A DNA stretch of 9,157 nucleotides from contig PCTK01000070.1 in NCBI GenBank assembly GCA_002786505.1, forward strand, positions 279 through 9,435, written 5' to 3'. Position numbers and translations under genes: made by a program. The DNA comes from Nitrospinae bacterium CG22_combo_CG10-13_8_21_14_all_47_10 (lineage in GTDB: Bacteria; Nitrospinota; Nitrospinia; Nitrospinales; VA-1). Shown in pieces: positions 6,321 to 9,157 of this stretch. Numbering within the stretch: position 1 is the stretch's first letter; the number at the start of each line of letters is the position of its first letter. A model generated the notes under the pieces. It was not told where the DNA came from, ran no database searches, and saw only the letters and a list, made by a program, of their open reading frames with translations.

Positions 6321-7379
6321 TTATTCCAACACGGGTTTTTCTTTGGCGCGGGGGTGCGCCTTGTCATAGGTTTCGGATAATCGATCAAGCGTCAAGTGCG
6401 TGTATTTCTGGGTGGTGGAAAGGCTGGAATGTCCCAACAATTCCTGAATGGACCTCAAGTCTGCTCCGCCTTCCAAAAGGTGGGTGGCAAAGGAATGCCG
6501 GATCGAATGCGGGGAAACCCCGCCCGCGAAATTTCCCTGCCTGATATATTTTTCCACGACCTTACGCACTCCTCTGACAGTGATGCCGACACCGCGATGA
6601 TTCAGAAACAGTAGGCCGCATTTTTCCTGAGAAGTGTTTAACCCCCCTGGCCCCCCTTGACAGAGGGGGATTGAGCTTCCCCCTGATAAGGGGGACGTGA
6701 TATTCTTCCCTGGCTTTCGTGCCCGGAACGGGTATTGAGGGGGTTGCTTTACTCCTTGCCCAAGCCGAACTTTATTCATCCGGGCATTAAGATAGGTTCG
6801 CAGTGCCTCAACACAATGGCGCCCCATCGGCAGAAGCCTTTCTTTGCCACCCTTTCCCAGCACTTTAACCATGCGGGAGTTCAGATTGATATCTTCAAGG
6901 GTCAACCCAACCAGTTCACTGATACGCAGACCGCAACTATAAAACAGTTCCAGTATAGCCCGGTCCCGAACAGTCAGGAAACCATCCCCCTGAGGCAATT
7001 GCAAAAGGCGGAACATTTCATCAACCGAAAAATACGACGGCAGTTTGTTCTGCATTCGAGGCGCAGGCACAGTGCTGGCAACATTATTTCTAACATATCC
7101 CTCCCGGCGCAGGAACCGGAAAAATGAGCTCAATGTTGAAAGCTTACGCCGCATAGTGGTGGCGGAATAATTTTTCTCATAGAGATGAGCCATGAATGAG
7201 CGTATCGCCAACCGGTCTATTTCCCCAATTTGGATGGAAGAGGATTGGACAGCATGACCGGAGTGAGTCAAAAATTCCTGAAACTGGGCAATATCAGTTA
7301 GATAACCGTCCAGCGTATTGGGAGAGGCATTTTTCTCCACCAGAAGGTAATTTTTAAATTCCCGTATGGCTTTTTCCAA
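6321..7379 (-). CDS. xerC: Tyrosine recombinase XerC with in-frame insertion
   Basis: XerC/D recombinases resolve chromosome dimers at dif near the terminus. The N-terminal SAM-like core-binding domain covers about 1-105 and the catalytic domain about 113-345. All six active-site residues are present: Arg152 (GLRISEL), Lys176 (GKGGKE), His291 and Arg294 (HSIRH), His317 (LLGHSS), and nucleophile Tyr326 (QKYTH). At 352 residues it is about 50 longer than typical (about 295-305). Most of the excess is residues 212-247, encoded by the palindromic element at 6640-6745, in the loop between the YLNAR helix and LFLNHRG. The start is TTG at 7377-7379: a stop codon lies five codons upstream in frame, and AAGGG (7387-7391) sits 7 bases before it. 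It is first in a xerC-hslV-hslU order also seen in Bacillus (codV-clpQ-clpY). XerC is preferred over XerD from this context. Confidence 0.95.
   Translation of the reverse strand: MEKAIREFKNYLLVEKNASPNTLDGYLTDIAQFQEFLTHSGHAVQSSSIQIGEIDRLAIRSFMAHLYEKNYSATTMRRKLSTLSSFFRFLRREGYVRNNVASTVPAPRMQNKLPSYFSVDEMFRLLQLPQGDGFLTVRDRAILELFYSCGLRISELVGLTLEDINLNSRMVKVLGKGGKERLLPMGRHCVEALRTYLNARMNKVRLGQGVKQPPQYPFRARKPGKNITSPLSGGSSIPLCQGGPGGLNTSQEKCGLLFLNHRGVGITVRGVRKVVEKYIRQGNFAGGVSPHSIRHSFATHLLEGGADLRSIQELLGHSSLSTTQKYTHLTLDRLSETYDKAHPRAKEKPVLE
6640..6745. repeat. Palindromic MITE/REP-like element inserted in frame in xerC
   Basis: A 106-base element is bounded by 7-bp terminal inverted repeats AACCCCC (6640-6646) and GGGGGTT (6739-6745). 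Inside are three hairpins: CCCCCT/AGGGGG with a 6-base loop (6652-6669), TCCCCCT/AGGGGGA with a GATA loop (6678-6695), and CCCG/CGGG with a GAA loop (6722-6732). Together they could fold as a cloverleaf. TTTA occurs just outside or at both ends (6637-6640 and 6748-6751), 111 bases apart, which is exactly 37 codons; if it is a target duplication, the net insertion preserves frame. The peptide it encodes is Pro/Gly/Ser-rich and unlike any recombinase segment. C5-G5 stem repeats of this style are widespread in intergenic regions of environmental bacteria, so an origin as a mobile repeat is likely. No second copy is in this window, so repeat status is not proven here. Confidence 0.75.
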
Positions 7380-7408
7380 TTAATAACCCTTTATTTATCA
7401 ATAGTATC

Positions 7409-7437
7409 AAAATACCTGACCGTAGGTGGGAAGTCAA
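7409..7437 (-). promoter_or_regulatory. Sigma70-type promoter for xerC-hslVU-argB
   Basis: On the minus strand TTGACT (7432-7437) and TATTTT (7409-7414) are separated by 17 bases, with the -10 about 30 bases upstream of the xerC TTG start. Both hexamers are close to consensus (5 and 4 of 6). It would drive the compact xerC-hslV-hslU-argB run. Confidence 0.5.
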
Positions 7438-7461
7438 GTTGCGCCCATCAATGTTTACTAT

Positions 7462-7490
7462 TTGAAACTGCCGGGATTTGAGTTCATAAT
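7462..7490 (+). promoter_or_regulatory. Sigma70-type promoter for the tail-anchored protein gene
   Basis: On the plus strand TTGAAA (7462-7467) and CATAAT (7485-7490) are separated by 17 bases, about 55 bases upstream of the ATG at 7546. The site is back to back with the xerC promoter in a 166-base divergent gap. A second -10-like TATAAA follows at 7494-7499 but lacks a good -35. Confidence 0.4.
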
Positions 7491-7545
7491 CCCTATAAAT
7501 AACATTTTGTTAACCGCTGGCCCTGAAACGGGCTAATAAAAATAA

Positions 7546-8121
7546 ATGGTTACTATGTCTGATTCAATAAATCCGGAATTTGAAAAAGAACAACAGCAAG
7601 CCCGTGAAGGATTTCAAACGGTGTCCGAAATCCGCCAAAGGCTGGATATTCTTGCCGAACATGTGGAATCCAGAAAAGATGCGTTGGAGGAAGAAATCCA
7701 GGAGCATCTGCATGAGTCATTGGCCAATGCACGGGACTCAATGGAACGCATTGAGGAAAACATCGCACCGAAAGTGGAAAAAGCCATACGAACGAAGATG
7801 GATGAAATTGACCGTAAGATGGCGCGCCTGAATGAAGAAGGACTTGAAGCGGTCCGGCAGGAGTTGGTGAAAGCCACCCCTGATATTAGTGAGAAAATAC
7901 TGCAAGACCTTGACAAGCTGGTGGCGGAAAACACCCGCTTTATGAAAATGGAAATTTTGAATGAGGTCAAAGAAGAACTCAAAAAAACTGTCCAGTTGGC
8001 AATGGAGCCGGTCAACAAGAAGTTGGAAAAGGACCTGCCAGCGTTAAAAACCCTGGCGATTTCCGCTTTGGCTCTGGCGGGTGTGGCTTTGTTGGGGATG
8101 CTCTGGCTGACTGTCAGGTGA
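7546..8121 (+). CDS. Charged helical protein with C-terminal membrane anchor, function unknown
   Basis: I do not recognise this 191-residue protein. Residues about 11-165 are highly charged, rich in Glu, Lys, Arg and Gln with heptad-like Leu/Ile/Met spacing, and predict as long coiled-coil helices. A single hydrophobic segment at about 166-189 (from LKTLAISALALAGVALLG) ends only one or two residues before the stop. There is no N-terminal signal, so the topology suggests a tail-anchored inner-membrane protein with its helical part in the cytoplasm. Two Met codons are possible starts (7546 and 7555), and neither has a clear Shine-Dalgarno. It has its own promoter-like site and is divergent from xerC. 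Its 3' end overlaps the convergent small membrane protein gene by 8 bases. A structural or scaffolding role is conceivable, but nothing in the sequence identifies one. Confidence 0.85.
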   Translation: MVTMSDSINPEFEKEQQQAREGFQTVSEIRQRLDILAEHVESRKDALEEEIQEHLHESLANARDSMERIEENIAPKVEKAIRTKMDEIDRKMARLNEEGLEAVRQELVKATPDISEKILQDLDKLVAENTRFMKMEILNEVKEELKKTVQLAMEPVNKKLEKDLPALKTLAISALALAGVALLGMLWLTVR

Positions 8122-8281
8122 TCAGCCAGAAAAGGAAAAAGAAAAGAATGCCGGAGAGAATCACCTGCCAGACAAAACTGAATCCCGGTCCAGTAAAAAG
8201 GATCAACATAGTGCAGGCACAGAGGATGAGGAATGCCAGTATCAGCCGTGTGCTCTGCTTTAGAATTGGTTCCGGTTCCAT
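8114..8281 (-). CDS. Small two-helix membrane protein (55 residues), function unknown
   Basis: This short frame starts at ATG 8279-8281 and ends with TGA at 8114-8116. The product has a short polar N-terminus (MEPEPILKQSTR), a first hydrophobic helix at about 13-30 (LILAFLILCACTMLILF), a GPG turn, and a second very hydrophobic helix at about 36-54 (VWQVILSGILFFFLFW). It begins 6 bases after the stop of the upstream gene (8288-8794), which argues for an operon with coupled translation; no separate Shine-Dalgarno is visible. It overlaps the end of the opposite-strand gene by 8 bases. Clean hydrophobic blocks, a charged start and tight spacing support a real gene, but no family is recognised. 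Confidence 0.6.
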   Translation of the reverse strand: MEPEPILKQSTRLILAFLILCACTMLILFTGPGFSFVWQVILSGILFFFLFWLIT

Positions 8282-8287
8282 AGGGTT

Positions 8288-8794
8288 TTAATCACTTTTT
8301 TTTTGTAGAAGCAGTTTCTTGATGTCCTCCAGAGCCAGAATTTCTTCCGCCTCCAATAACAGTTCTTCGACCGAAAACTCCGCCTCGTTTTCCATCTCCT
8401 GGAGTTCATGAGGATCAGAACCAATGCCCAGATTGGGCGAAGACTCCAGATAGTTTTTGATTTCGTCCTGGCTGAATGTGGCAAGGATGGCCTTGGCGAA
8501 GTCGGCCAGGAGAGACTCCAGATATTTGACCTCTTCCAAAGGTTCGCTGTAATGCTCCTGAACCGTCATGGCGTAGCTCACTTTTAAGGCGCGTCCCCCC
8601 TGATTCAGAGGGTGGTCTTCAGACATATCATTACCAGGGTAGAGAAATTGCAGTTTCCGCCGGGCTTTTCTGAGCAGGCTGAAATTTGTCCCGAATTTTT
8701 CTCCAATCAGGAAAGAAAGGCCCGCATGCTTTCCCGCATGTTTGGCAATTTGTGACGCTTCCCTGCAATATTCCTGAACCTGTTCGAATTCCAT
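8288..8794 (-). CDS. Acidic helical protein, function unknown
   Basis: I do not recognise this 168-residue protein. The N-terminal half is mixed and helical with basic patches (SLLRKARRKLQFLYPG, 39-54). The C-terminal third is strongly acidic and Leu-rich (about 128-162, including SVEELLLEAEEILALED), ending in a Lys-rich tail. There is no signal peptide or membrane segment, so it is probably cytoplasmic. Start is ATG at 8792-8794 with no strong ribosome site; a promoter-like pair lies upstream (8838-8866). A run of nine A in the coding strand (8296-8304) lies just before the stop and could allow polymerase slippage. It is followed after 6 bases by the small membrane protein gene, suggesting the two act together. 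Confidence 0.8.
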   Translation of the reverse strand: MEFEQVQEYCREASQIAKHAGKHAGLSFLIGEKFGTNFSLLRKARRKLQFLYPGNDMSEDHPLNQGGRALKVSYAMTVQEHYSEPLEEVKYLESLLADFAKAILATFSQDEIKNYLESSPNLGIGSDPHELQEMENEAEFSVEELLLEAEEILALEDIKKLLLQKKSD

Positions 8795-8837
8795 ATTCTG
8801 ATTTTAAGTGGTGATGGTTGGCAACAATGCTCTGACT

Positions 8838-8866
8838 ATTATTCTTGCAATGGCGGCAGAAGTAAA
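8838..8866 (-). promoter_or_regulatory. Possible promoter for the 8288-8794 gene
   Basis: On the minus strand TTTACT (8861-8866, 4 of 6 matches to TTGACA) and AATAAT (8838-8843, 5 of 6 to TATAAT) are separated by 17 bases, about 45 bases upstream of the start codon. The site is in the 116-base gap after the HAD-family gene on the same strand. Confidence 0.33.
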
Positions 8867-8910
8867 CCCTTTAATGCAGGCCTTTCTGGTTCGTGTTCAG
8901 GATGTTCTGC

Positions 8911-9157
8911 CTACCTTCTGTACATTTTAGCACATAGATAAGCCAAAAACCGGGTGGCAGAATGAAAAAAGGGTTCATTTCCCTTAACCGGTTGAACATG
9001 GATAAACTGCATTCCCGCATCAATGGCTCCGCCATCCGTCACATAATTATCCCCAATCATACATACCTTGGCAGGATCATCCAGGTTGAGGAAATCGGTC
9101 ATGGCGATGCGAAATCCATGCGGGTCAGGTTTGGCGGGTACATTGGTGACAACTTTG
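8911..9157 (-). CDS. HAD-family phosphatase, YqeG-like, C-terminal part (cut by window edge)
   Basis: Eighty-one residues are visible before the TAG at 8911-8913; the frame runs off the right edge, so the N-terminus with the DxDxT/V nucleophile motif is missing. The visible part shows the late HAD motifs: a lysine in PAKPDPHGF (Lys9 of the visible part) and the acidic metal-binding motif IGDNYVTDGG (Gly35-Asp36...Asp41). The following segment (FIHVQPVKGNEPFF, then a basic C-terminus ending CAKMYRR) resembles YqeG-type HAD-IIIA phosphatases, where this motif is typically GDQ...TDVLGGN followed by a VxPVK-like strand. HAD membership is well supported; YqeG is a best guess, and the substrate is unknown. 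The internal Met at 9100-9102 should not be taken as the start, because conserved sequence lies upstream of it. Confidence 0.75.
   Translation of the reverse strand, partial: KVVTNVPAKPDPHGFRIAMTDFLNLDDPAKVCMIGDNYVTDGGAIDAGMQFIHVQPVKGNEPFFHSATRFLAYLCAKMYRR

Noticed and set aside
6278..6388. N-terminally extended hslV starting inside xerC
   Set aside because: The extra residues do not resemble HslV, and homology begins at HATTILAV; the open frame overlaps the xerC 3' end by chance.
8260..8484. 74-residue open frame on the minus strand, rich in Arg, Lys and Trp
   Set aside because: It is an out-of-frame shadow of the 8288-8794 gene and the start of the small membrane protein gene; composition is not protein-like.
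1..9157. CRISPR array, tRNA/rRNA genes, prophage or transposase genes
   Set aside because: No regularly spaced direct repeats, RNA gene signatures or transposase/integrase genes other than XerC were seen.

Overview
This is a bacterial chromosomal window of moderate GC (roughly 47-48% by eye) with tightly packed genes. I did not identify the species. The run xerC-hslV-hslU-argB is known from several deep Gram-negative lineages (Desulfobacterota/Geobacter-like, Nitrospinota-like), and xerC-hslV-hslU also occurs in Bacillus as codV-clpQ-clpY. The family assignment is inference, not something the sequence proves.

Layout. Bases 1-623 (+) hold a two-gene nucleotidyltransferase module: an HI0074/HepT-like HEPN-fold protein cut by the left window edge, then a minimal nucleotidyltransferase, joined by an ATGA overlap. 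Bases 719-7379 (-) hold the main block, transcribed right to left: xerC, hslV, hslU, argB, then a 130-base gap with its own good sigma70-type promoter, then hrcA, grpE and mutM. A promoter-like site also lies directly upstream of xerC. A divergent promoter serves a (+) gene at 7546-8121 for a charged, helical, tail-anchored protein. Its stop codon overlaps by 8 bases, tail to tail, a 55-residue two-helix membrane protein at 8114-8281 (-). That small gene sits 6 bases after an unrecognised 168-residue acidic protein (8288-8794, -). The right edge holds the C-terminal part of a HAD-family phosphatase resembling YqeG.

How the genes fit together. HslV and HslU form an ATP-dependent protease, HrcA and GrpE belong to heat-shock control and the DnaK cycle, MutM repairs oxidised guanine, ArgB is the second step of arginine synthesis, and XerC resolves chromosome dimers. 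This is a housekeeping and protein-quality-control neighbourhood. dnaK and dnaJ do not follow grpE here, and no CIRCE operator is visible upstream of hrcA.

The most unusual signal is inside xerC. A 106-base palindromic element (6640-6745), with terminal inverted repeats and three internal hairpins, interrupts the gene yet keeps it in frame. It adds about 36-37 proline/glycine-rich residues in a loop between conserved recombinase segments and leaves all six catalytic residues intact. It looks like a MITE/REP-type element domesticated as protein, comparable in principle to Rickettsia palindromic elements.
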